This document shows positions 53,744-64,000 of a DNA stretch of 64,000 nt, piece after piece; position 1 is the first letter of the stretch; each line of letters begins with the position of its first letter. The stretch is from the NCBI RefSeq assembly GCF_008831285.2, contig NC_045139.1, positions 13,188,354-13,252,353 of the forward strand, written 5' to 3'. The stretch comes from Nymphaea colorata (lineage: Eukaryota > Streptophyta > Magnoliopsida > Nymphaeales > Nymphaeaceae). A program made the translations under genes and the position numbers. The notes under the pieces were generated by a model, which saw only the letters and a list, made by a program, of their open reading frames with translations, was not told the origin of the DNA and did not search any database.

Positions 53744-56243
53744 CTAAAATATCCAGCTTCCTTCTTCCACGTTTCCTGTTCCATCAAGCCATGTCTGATG
53801 CAGATGAACCCAGATGAATGCCTCTGGTCCTTCTGCCTGCGAATATTCAAAATAGAGCCACCTTAGGAAAATATCATCATTTTATTTATATGATTAACTG
53901 GTATGTGCAACAGTATCGGTAATTACCCTGAATTGTAATAGTGCAGTCACGATGCAGCATTGACGCTTCCCCTCTGGAAATTGATAATAAAAGATAGATC
54001 AATAGTGCAACTTTTACTAGTCAGATATGTAAGCAATGAAACTGTCTCTTGATTTTGATGTTTGACTAAGGAACATCATAGAAGGAAAGAGGACATGCAT
54101 ATGATTCATCACTGATGCATGTAGTCTGGACAAACTTATACTACCAATATAAAAGTTCGACTTTTGATTAATGTCAAAGTTCATGAAACTCATATCACGT
54201 ACTTTAGTATCTTCAAGTGAAACAAAACAAGTACGGAATTGAATGGCATTACTTTTATATGAAAAATACTGAAGGCACTCACCAAAGAACTCCCACTTAT
54301 TAAACCTCATAAGCCAAGTATCAGAACCAATTTGTGCAGTTGAAACCCTATCAATCCATACTCTGAACTGTTTTCCCTTTCTACCACCATAGTACTGCCT
54401 CAATGCATCAGCAGCTTCACAGAGAGATAGCTCAACACCCCATGGGTAGATAATGACTCCATTTGGGTACTGTCAAATGAAAAGAAACAGAAAAACATCC
54501 TCAATTATTAGAAAAGATCTACCTGGGAAAGCAAGACAAGAAAAAGGGGCTTATTGTCTTCACAATATAACATACAAGGTTTCCTGTAATATCCTGGATA
54601 TGGCTCTCTGAGTCTCCAATATCAGCTCGACACCACCTTTCGTACATTGAATAGAACTTTACCACTTCACATGCAGGGGTAAAGTTCTCGTTCTCGTTCT
54701 CCTTGTTCCATTCAGCATAAGCAACAACGCCTCTTGGAGAGGTACTGATCCCTAGACCAAAGTGACGAATAGCTTGTACTATTCCATCCGCACATCTCTC
54801 AGTTGCATGAATTATTTTAGGATTCTCTTTGGCATTTTCTGCATGCCATTCAATTAGTTCCTCTAGAGCATTACTGACCTGTATATTGAAAAATAAAATA
54901 CATGTAAATATGTATTTCAAATACTAAAATGCATGTTGAAAGAACTTGTTAATCAGCATCTACATGTTGAGGTTGCCTAAAAGGAAGTTCTATTTACGCC
55001 GTACAAGGCTATTATAACTAGGAATATAAGCAGCCACTAGCTTAATCGACAAGTCATAAGACAGCCTGAGCTACCTACCAGAACACCATAAACATCTGGC
55101 ACGCTGAATAGATCTGCGTCATTACCAGAATCTCCGCAGACGAGAACGCTTAAGGGAGCTTTTCCATCACAACTCAACTTTTTGAGAACATAAGCCAAAG
55201 CTTGTCCTTTGCCAGCCCGCCGTGGTAACACATCCAGGTCAACGCCGCTACTGTAAACGATCTTCACATCCAACTACGAAATCAAACAAAAGCTAGAGTT
55301 AGTTGACAAGGTTAAGGTAACCTCTTAAATGTGCATAAAAAGAAAAAAGACCTAGTAAGTAGAAGTGGTACAACCACATCAAACCGAATGACACTGAGGT
55401 TTTGCTGTACCAGAGGAGCATGTTTGCTCATTAAACGGGGTGTTTATTGGGCTATGCTGTCAATGTACAGAGAGTTGGTCGTCCAGGATATTAGCATTGG
55501 GCACACGATTGACTCAGGGCTGATATCTTACCCCACGTTTCTCAAGTGTGGTAGAAAGAGTTGTGATTGCTTCCTGGGCATGTTCCTTCTCAACTTTGAA
55601 ACTGACTTTGTAAGGTCTTTGCGCAGTTTCGCTCTGTAAATGGCCTCAAGAAATCATAATGCTATTCACTGGAACCCCCATTCTTGCACTTCTTCACCAA
55701 AGGCAATAAGGTACGCCTCCAAATCATGCTTTGATTACCAAATATAAGAAGAAGAGCAAAATGTTTACCTGGAATTGGAGATAGGGAAGCTTGGATACTT
55801 CCTCAACTATATTCCTATCCCACTTTTGGTTCAGAAAATGTTCCCAGTCATCATCTGGCAACATATCTTCCCCATAAGCTATCTCAGTCCCCACAGACAT
55901 TATAGTTATATCAGGAGTCAGCAATGGTTTCTCCTCCCTCAATTTTTTGTAATCTACAAATGATCTTCCAGAAGAGAAGACCAACAAAGAATCATGCCGG
56001 TAATGTGCTTCCCATAAGGCATTCAACCTCAGCAATGACAGATTTTCCGGATCATCATGATCTACCTGAAGCAGGGAAAAGAAAAGACGATTGATTGTGT
56101 TTTGGAAACTTAAACAACTCTCAATGGCATCCATCGTCAGCATATCCAACTAAACAATATAATCTAAGACAAGAAAAGCAAACCATTGTCTGGTCAAGAT
56201 CTGAAACAACCATGATGCGAGCAGGACCACTCAATCTATCCAT
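53744..56243 (-). CDS. SPP: Sucrose-phosphate phosphatase
   Basis: Catalyses the last step of sucrose synthesis in the cytosol: sucrose-6F-phosphate to sucrose and phosphate, Mg-dependent. Eight exons: 56243-56184, 56065-55769, 55633-55532, 55273-55079, 54878-54576, 54469-54283, 53973-53927, 53836-53744; 427 residues, normal length. HAD-type phosphatase: SDLDQTM with nucleophile Asp15 and Asp17, split from VDHDDPEN by intron 1; [14 protein letters not shown]; Lys175 in [15 protein letters not shown] (200-205) for Mg. The plant-specific C-terminal domain follows ([30 protein letters not shown], ending SWIF). The 47-base exon 7 ([15 protein letters not shown]) is easily missed. All phases agree and the gene looks intact. 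It probably works with sucrose-phosphate synthase, which is not in this window. Confidence 0.96.
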
Positions 56244-58852
56244 ACTCCTGAAGGCAACAGACCTGGTATCGTGTAAAATAGTAGATGAGAACTGCTTAAA
56301 ACAGAGAAGTAAATAGGAAGAGAGAGAGAGAGAGAGAGAGAGAGAAGAATAGAACGGGTAACATCTAGATCTCGTGAATATAAAGACAAATATTCAACCA
56401 ATCATGAAGGTATGCACAAAAATTGAAAGGATGCCTTGATAATCAGTTTCAACAATGAGGGCAATGCAAATAGTAAGCTAAACGCGAGCCCTTGATCTAT
56501 TCTTCGATAAACTTAACAAGAGAAAACGCAAGTGATAGTTAATACAATGAAAATAAACTTCAGGGTGGAGAAGGCTTACCCAAATGACGATCTCCCTAAG
56601 AGACGGAAAATGGTCGTGGACTTCAACCACGACCTCTGAAACAGAAAATGTGTTCAAAATCAGCAAGAAACCACAGAACCATAAAAAGAAGAGAGGATGA
56701 GAGAAGCAAGACCAGTCGCATAAAACAATGGGATATAGCGGAGCGGAGAAGGGACACCCAGAGGGAACTAAAATGAAGCTTGCTATGAAAGAGAATCCTT
56801 GAACATGAGAAGACAGCGTCTACTTTGGTTCGATACCGACCATTTTATATTCTTGTTGTCAGTTTTGGTTCGTTTGTCGACGGGGCTGGAACGTGGCCAG
56901 GTGCTTTTTGTCTTTCCCTCTTTTCTCCTTTCCTTTTGATTTTTCATCTGCGTTGACGTTGAAAGGCAACCACCGGCGAACTGATTTTCCTAAAACCCCA
57001 TTGCAGTTGGCGAAGCTCCCCCGACCTGATCAAATATAAAATTGACCTCTGGCTTGTCATGGCAAGAGACGAAGTTACTTGAAAACAAATTGGCCAACCT
57101 TGTCTTTTCGTCCTCCGTTTCCCCTTGCGATGTGGCTCCAACTTCTGGTTCCGTTTATATCTGAATCTTAATCCGACCCCCCTTCTGCGTGGGATCTGCT
57201 TCTGGTTCTTCAAGGTCCAAACCAACAGATAACCTGCTCTGAACAGTCATAGTCATGCAGCACGAAGTTACTTGGACTTCGACGGTATTGGCATTAGATG
57301 GGAATCTGACATTAGCTCCGATCGTCGCCTCTGCCGATCAATCAAAGAGAACCAATTGATGGATGAGGCAAGCCCCCGGAAGCGACGTGCTCCGACTTGC
57401 CTCCCACGAGCCATATTCCTGAATTAGTCGCCATTAGTGAGTGGGTACCTTAACAAGGGGATGTGGGCGCGGTTAACAACTCAATTGCCCGCACTTCAAG
57501 CAAAACTTTTTGCCCTTTCTAATGCCAAATCAAGGTTATTCCACTTTGCATCTTTACTTTTACGTGTGGTGTGTTCTTGAAGCATGAAAGGATGATGGTG
57601 GAAGCTGCTTACGTGATGTCGCTGGACTCTGCACCAAGTGGACTTCGACCCCCGACAGTTCTTCGTCATAAAAGAAAGGGATACATGACCAAACTAAGTT
57701 CAGATATCCTAGATAAGCCTGAACCGGAGGAAGCTATCTTTGGCTTCTGCAAATATCCTTATTGTTGTCCAGTTTTAAACTATACCTTCAAACGAACGAC
57801 AGCTTGTGCTCTGCTTTTGTGCCGTTTTGTTTATGAAGGAATCCCTCTGTCTTGCAGTGCTGAGACAGCTCGGGGGCGAGCGGATGGAATGGTTCGGCGA
57901 CTCGGTTCTTCCTTGCCCAGTTGAGGGGTTCGGGGTTTATTCCCACGCCCACAGAAGGTTCGCACCGCATGTAGCCCTACCAAGAGGAAAAGGTACGAAG
58001 CCAATTTCCCTGAATTGTACCATTTTCCTCTCTCACCAATCACCACTTCTGTTCCATTCGTTGTTGCATTAACCAAAAGTCAACCATCGCGAGCTAATGA
58101 AACGTGAACGGAGTTCATTCTTAATTGCCGTTTTTTTTTTCCTAAAAATATTACGCACCACTAGGCAGGCACCAATTCCAACTTTTTTTTATGCCTAAAG
58201 AGTCTACTGTATGGCAGTGATCGTACGTTTCATCCACTTAATCTACATTTATTTTCTGGTTAGCAAAGGCACGACCAATTCTGGCAAAGTTTGGTAGTAC
58301 TGGTCTCAAAGGAGTTGGCCTGACCTTGGGATCAGTGGCTGCCATGCCAACAAGCATTGTTCGATTTCACGAATCACCCATTACGCAAGCTAAAGCTACA
58401 ACAAACTACGGTGGAGACCATTAATATCAGGTCACTCGATGTTGTAGACAACTATAATATAGACCAGATATATTCCCCATCGCCTTGCTAGTGTTCCGTA
58501 TGGTATATCATATGACAAGGAAATGACTGGTTCCAGTTTCATTGCGCACTGTTAACTTAAGCACGGGGCAACTACGAATTGCCCTCAGGCAATATTTTTG
58601 TCCCGAGTTGTATAATATAATTGATCGGACTGGCGAACTGGTAAAAAATCACTCGTCAAACCCCAGAGGAAGGGGGGAAAGCAAGCTATCTCTCCCTAAG
58701 AGTGTTCAGGTACAGATACAAGTACTAGTTCTATGTCACACAGCTATATAGACTGTACCCAAGTTGCTGCAATTAAATATTTTGAATAGTTCGACGGAAA
58801 ATTTTTTCACTTCGTTACTTTGTATTCAATAGCCGGTTCACTTTGACATAAC
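56244..58852. other. Upstream of sucrose-phosphatase, no further gene seen
   Basis: An (AG)n run sits at about 56,320-56,346 and probably lies in the leader or a leader intron of the phosphatase gene. From about 56,900 to 58,850 I see only short frames (up to 117 codons) without family features, and T-rich runs near 58,130 and 58,185. Confidence 0.55.
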
Positions 58853-59071
58853 TTAAGAGTCAGGACTTTCAGTAGTTACAAATGAACCATCTTCTTCATC
58901 AACGCCTTCACTGGTCATAACATCACGTAAGTTATACTGCTCTCCAAACAAGTAAAATCCTGCTGCTGCTGTTCTATCATACCTGGTGGCCTGAATCCAT
59001 CCATCCCTTAATTTATAAACTGTGAACTTGCTATCATGGACTAGATCAACGTCTAGCAGTATGAAGTTCAA
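58853..59071 (-). other. Unidentified 72-codon open frame just after the ABCG stop
   Basis: An open frame with balanced, protein-like composition (KFTVYKLRDGWIQATRYD, AAGFYLFGEQYNLRDV, then an acidic end), ending at a TAA. It has no ATG at its head but has an AG acceptor (ATACTGCTAG, exon start 59,052). A cryptic donor in the ABCG last exon (CTG G|GTAACG, 59,217) would join it in phase and replace the last three ABCG residues with a 66-residue tail. I do not recognise it in any family; it may be chance or the last exon of a variant. Confidence 0.35.
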
Positions 59072-59202
59072 GTAAACATTTAAATATTTTTTTGTTAGAA
59101 TTCGTGATCGTGCTGGGAAATCAAAGTCTAAGACCTAGCATTTTGCAAGAGACAAGCTCCGCCACAATAAGTAGGCTATGCATTATCTTCTGATTAGGCT
59201 GC

Positions 59203-62200
59203 TTAAGAAACGTTACCCAGCTTCATTTTCCTTAGTGAAAAGTAAGCCAAGAGGCGATACAAGAAAACCATCGCAATCATAGCTCCCGCTTCCATTGCAC
59301 CATTATCGATTGTAACCCCATTCACAGAGGAAGCGATACCTCCATACTGAACTCTGAGAAGTAGCTTATATGTATGGTAGTTGAAAGAGATATAACGAAC
59401 CCACGATACAAATACTGGAACTTTCTGCAAATTTGTAAGTATCAGTTTCAATCATGCTGCATATATAGGAAGACAATGTAATCTAGTGCAGGACTGTGAA
59501 AGACTGCTGATTAGCATGAGAAAAAGTCAACTAATCTGTGATTCATTTCCATCATCCAGAACTATATTAGCACAGATATTAGTAAGCCATTTATGGAAAC
59601 ATTCTAAATGCATAGTTTTTCAAGAGGAAAGTTAGTTAAACTCAAGTTTAATCAAATCCCAATTTAATACAAGAAGATGGTTTTGGTCCGCTGAAATGTT
59701 GATACTTGAGGGCACCAAAATTCCAGACCTTGTGTTTGATATATCTTCTTTAACCCAGCTTTTGGGTTTAATTTGGGGAAAATAGCTGCTGTACTTGGGC
59801 AGGGAACTCCCATTAGATGTCTGAGCCCAGATGATTCAAATGGGAAATAACTAGATGAAGCCATGAACACAAGATATTCATATTGGCACAAAAGATCACT
59901 ACTTTTGTGCAGCAGAATGGCAATATGCATGACAGCACCGTGCACTGGTCCTGACATTTCATGACGTTATGGATAGCCATACATGCCAGAACCCAGAGTA
60001 AGGAAAATGATGGAGAACTTTCCCTTCTGCTGAACAGCCTATACATGTCACCACATTTTATGAAAGTGTGACGTGCTCCTCTAGCCTTGGAAAATCATCC
60101 AGACCTACCTCTGTTCTTTCACTGACAAGTAATGGCTTTTTAAACTTCACAAGCATTTCTGGAATTCAAGGATATTTGACTCCTTATTTGTACATCCTAA
60201 CTGTAGCACTATTGGAACTGCTTGAACTTGCCTCTCGTGCAACCAAATGCACCACAGACATGTCCCAATATTGCAGAAATATAGCCAGATATAGGTGTCA
60301 GATTTCTTGTTTATTTGTGAATGCCTGTTAGCCATATAATGTACGGCCCAAAACTGTTTCTTTATGAGTGAATCCTAAGAACTCGAAGCTTACCTTTACA
60401 AAGAAACCTCCAGCCAACATAAACGTCATAATAGTTACAGATGCCAGAGTAGTTGCTTTTTTGATGTCCATCACAGTCGCACCAATTGCGAGTCCCAGAC
60501 CCTGTTATTGAACAATCAACTTAGAGACATTCTTTATCACAATTAATAGTCAAAGGAGGTATAGTTGCTTCTGTTGCAAGGACATAATTTTTTGTTTGAT
60601 GATGTCTTTATAATACCAAAAATTGATAGAAACGGATGCAGCCAATTGCTTTCTGCAGAGGTTAAGAGCCACAACTGCTCCTCTAGCTTTAGTCCTCTGT
60701 TCTCCTTTCACTAAATCTTAAGATTGAAGGTAATTCAACATTTTTCATAACGTTTACCTTTATCAGTGATTTAAATTAACAAAATTTTGGGATTTTGAAC
60801 TGAATTAGTAAAGACAGCTCACGATCATAGTCATTGAAAAATGAAAACTATTCATTGCTTGCTATAGCAGTTATGATGCACTGAAATGACCTCTAAATTT
60901 AGTATATAATTGGTAATATTTCGTCCCGGCTTTTGACATACTGAAACATAAGTCTCGATGATGTCAGTAAAGTGATACTAAAACAAAATCAATGAATCTG
61001 ACATATTTGATAACCCAGATGATCTATCGTAAGTCGTAACCTTATTTTTAGTGTAAGAGTGACTATGTAATCTCACAGTACCATGTAATATTTTATGGAA
61101 TCAAAACATTTAAGAGTTTCAACTTTTAAATAATTTTTCACTATGTGTATCTGAAAAAAATATTAAGAATTTGAGTATGCCAGTTCGAGCACTCAATTTC
61201 ACAGGAAGGCATTTGACTTCTAGAATCTGGTGCAACATGTTCAGCATTAAAAGTAAAGATATGCTAGATTGACACATACCTCGGCAGCAACAATGCTCAG
61301 AAATACTGTCACCATGGTTAGAAAGAATGCAGATACATCGAGTTTCAAGCCCGCCATGAAGTATACAATGCCAAGAAATATTACAGGAAGGATGAGATCC
61401 AGTGGCAGATCACTTGAGGTCCTGGCGATAAAATATGCACTGAGCCTGTACATATCAACTGACCTCTCCTTTGCTAGCATGGCTCTCTCTTGAGGAAATG
61501 TGAAGATTGCTGTAAAAACAGGAAAGAAGCCCCAGAATACTGCAATGAAGAACAAAAGGCCAGCCTGTTGGCAGATTTAGTTGATCTGCACATTTTTAAT
61601 GGATGATAACAATGCAGAATATGTCTGTTTTACATTGATGAGAAATTAACGGTCATATAAGTTATTCTAGTAGCAGTTTTCATTGTTCTCTCTGGGTACT
61701 AGAAACTGACTTCCTTTCTGTGACCATAGTCGAGTTTTTGAGGTTTATCATCAACATTATGACAGGTCAATATTCGATGAAGCTGTCTAGGAGTACTCCA
61801 ATTTGTAGGGTTTATTGTCAACATTAGACATAAATTCCTTCTTTTCCCCACCACAATGTAAAAGAAAAAAGAAAAACTTTATATTTTAGAAAATCCAGGA
61901 TGATATTTTCAGTTGTGGCTTTGACGTTTACTGAACAGCAAAATCTACATTTTCAAGCATGCTAGCGAGCTGCTATGTGACAACATAATTATTTGATATA
62001 TTCAGATAAGTGATTATTCTTGCATTTTATCTCAACGATACTTTTAGTTTTAGGGGTTTTGTGCATTTCATGGCAGGAATCTTCTACAATATCTACTGTT
62101 CTCATGAATTGACAAGTGTTCATGACATTCAATATCTTGATTTTAGGCTTTCCTGTTTATGTCATAGATTTGTCACGGAAAAATGGTACTTACCTTTGCA

Positions 62201-63653
62201 CTTCTGTATTAGCTTCTATATTAAGCAAATATAACCATTATTCAGTGAAGGACTTAAGTTGGTGCCATGTTTCTAGGTCAAGACTTCCTCTTTTAGAAAT
62301 GATTGATTTTTGGCACACGTCAGACACCATGATAAGGTAGGAAAGCTTGACCTTCTAATGCCATACGAACAGTGTTGGATACATAGTTGCTACTCACCCT
62401 CTAAGATTCAAATCCCTAAATTTTGCATTTTCCTCTGTGATTCTTGTGCAGTTTATTTTTTGTATAAAAACCTGCTTTTTTGAAAGCAGTAAAGGACTTA
62501 TTTGTGGTTTACTGTATCAATGAAGAAACAAGCAACAAAAAAAACTGATTTAGCAAGAAGTATACACACTTTCAAGCAAGGTGCTTCCAGAGCAGATATT
62601 GGGCAGATAACATGGCCTTATCTACAAGGATAAGATATTAGTACCTGATCTTCCAGATTTTTAGGGGTATGGACATCCGAGTGCCACCATAATAGGCCCA
62701 GAATAATTGCAGTAGAGAAAACTTGGGTCACCCGCATCCAGCTTAGATATTCATGTCGCCTTTCCTTTAAGCCTCTGCAAAACAAAATGGAGAATTGTTC
62801 GGCCCAGCTTGTTCCCCATTCTCTGTGTTTACTTAGCACCTTAGACTTCAACTCATCATCAATGGGACTTGGCTTCAGCAGCTTCTTCTTTTCATTGTCT
62901 GCAACCCTCGTCTCAAAGGCCTCAACCAAGTACTGATTAAACAGTTGAAGCCAGTAAAAAAAACCTTATCAATGTAAGCTTTAGAAACTCAAAAAACTGA
63001 GAAATTATCTGCACACACAGTTACACTGCATTAATTACTTTTATAGTAGCGAATAAGTCATGATTCTGTTGTTAATAAGATACAGGTAGGAGACAAACTG
63101 CAAACTCCTTTTTATGAACTAATCTTTCTACTGGCCATATTCATTTCTGCATCTTATAATCACTACAAAAGTGTCTACAAAAAGGTTTGCGCTATAAATA
63201 AATTTTGTTGAAGGACTGGGGCACACTCCAGCAAAACAAGGAATTCAAGTAAAAGAAAGTTCCAAACGAATACAGTTATAAAATGCATAAACCATCCAAA
63301 AGAGGGCCTTTCTGTTTATCAAAACATAAGAGGGTGAGACTTACATCATGTACGTCACATGGTGATAACTTTCCGTTTCGTGTCTCTGTCCGTGGGCTTC
63401 CAGTGTTTACTTTATCCTCCAGCTCAGATGGCACTGTTATATCAGTTACATTTCCATTTGCCAGATCAATCAAGAATTCTGCTGGGTTCATGGGAATGAG
63501 GGGAGAACACCCTACGGTTGAGAAGTAGCCAGTTGCGTCTTTTGCTTTGCCAAAATACAGCAAATTTCCCCTTCCCAGAAGAATCAACTTATCAAACTTC
63601 TGAAACAATCTGCTGGACGGTTGGTGAATTGTAGTTATCACTGTTTTACCAGC
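59203..63653 (-). CDS. ABCG22/ABCG27-type half-size ABC transporter, 5' part missing
   Basis: Half-size ABC transporter of the plant G (WBC) subfamily, plasma-membrane export of lipids or hormones by family. Five exons in view: 63653-63345, 62932-62645, 61564-61280, 60501-60394 and 59424-59203, all phase 0 (in-window 404 codons with stop). The first holds the end of the nucleotide-binding domain: [11 protein letters not shown] with the switch His, then [10 protein letters not shown] and [13 protein letters not shown]. Next come the linker and the first transmembrane helices ([53 protein letters not shown]), then [20 protein letters not shown], and last [13 protein letters not shown] with [15 protein letters not shown]. 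The short extracellular loop without the Cys-rich segment matches ABCG22/ABCG27 rather than ABCG21 or ABCG25, from memory. Walker A and B and the signature lie beyond the right edge. Confidence 0.93.
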
Positions 63654-64000
63654 CTGGAACAAAAGGTTCAGAAGCTCAGAGGCATTATGGACCAGAATAT
63701 ACATCAACTTATTATGTAAGACGTTTTGGAATTATGACAATCACCCCATCTCATTAATCCTGTCGTTCCTTTTTACAAGAAGCGAGCCTGTTGATAGTGC
63801 TATTAAGGTTAGCATCAGGAAATAGGCGAAATTTTCAAACTTAATCATCATCAAACTAAATACTGTGGTCACTAATTCGAAGGCGGACAGTAATTGATTT
63901 TTTCAATATATTAACTGGAAATAGGAACCACGGATTAGACTAGGTCATAATCTGCAAAAGAAGGCCTCGCCTACTTGCTTAAGGGTGAAGGGTGATCGTC
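63654..64000 (-). other. ABCG intron running to the window edge
   Basis: No part of the nucleotide-binding domain is readable here, so this is taken as intron between the first visible exon and the one beyond the edge. Confidence 0.6.

Noticed and set aside
57571-58076. Frames of 80-117 codons upstream of the phosphatase gene
   Set aside because: No domain, no conserved motif, and overlapping frames on both strands.

Overview
This window is nuclear DNA from a flowering plant. It holds spliced genes with GT-AG introns, plant-only families (the NUP1/NUP136 nuclear-basket protein, a calcium-dependent protein kinase, a fasciclin-like arabinogalactan protein, a sucrose-phosphate phosphatase, half-size ABCG transporters), a chromovirus-type Ty3 element, a LINE remnant and many microsatellites. 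The exact lineage cannot be told from the sequence alone. No operon, CRISPR array or bacterial-type feature is present.

Layout. 1-9,965 (minus): most of a NUP1/NUP136-like nucleoporin gene, 9 exons in view, 3' end off the left edge; its large introns carry AT-rich repeats and microsatellites. 11,760-19,300: a decayed LINE split by the 3' half of a fossil Ty3/chromovirus element that ends in a very long LTR. 20,998-24,496 (plus): a four-exon strictosidine-synthase-like gene. 28,384-31,943 (plus): a seven-exon CPK1/CPK2-type kinase with several short upstream ORFs. 35,778-39,525 (minus): a two-FAS1-domain fasciclin-like protein whose last 26 codons lie in a second exon 2.3 kb away. 40,990-42,080 (plus): a broken NLR leucine-rich-repeat fragment. 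42,081-49,479: a gene-poor stretch that is probably repetitive. 49,480-49,911 and 51,659-52,173 (minus): two small conserved plant proteins, the second spliced from two exons. 53,744-56,243 (minus): a complete eight-exon sucrose-phosphate phosphatase. 59,203 to the right edge (minus): the 3' five exons of an ABCG22/ABCG27-type transporter, with an unexplained 66-72 codon reading frame just downstream.

The genes look like an ordinary chromosomal neighbourhood, not a functional cluster. Exon boundaries were placed by eye from splice-site sequence, reading-frame phase and remembered family sequences; phases agree at every junction reported. The most useful corrections to simple ORF-based annotation are the distant last exon of the fasciclin gene, a GC-AG intron in the NUP1 gene, the two-exon structure of the small VRFADDV protein, and the repeat-flanked chromovirus-in-LINE nest. 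I found no clear evidence of a wholly new biological system.
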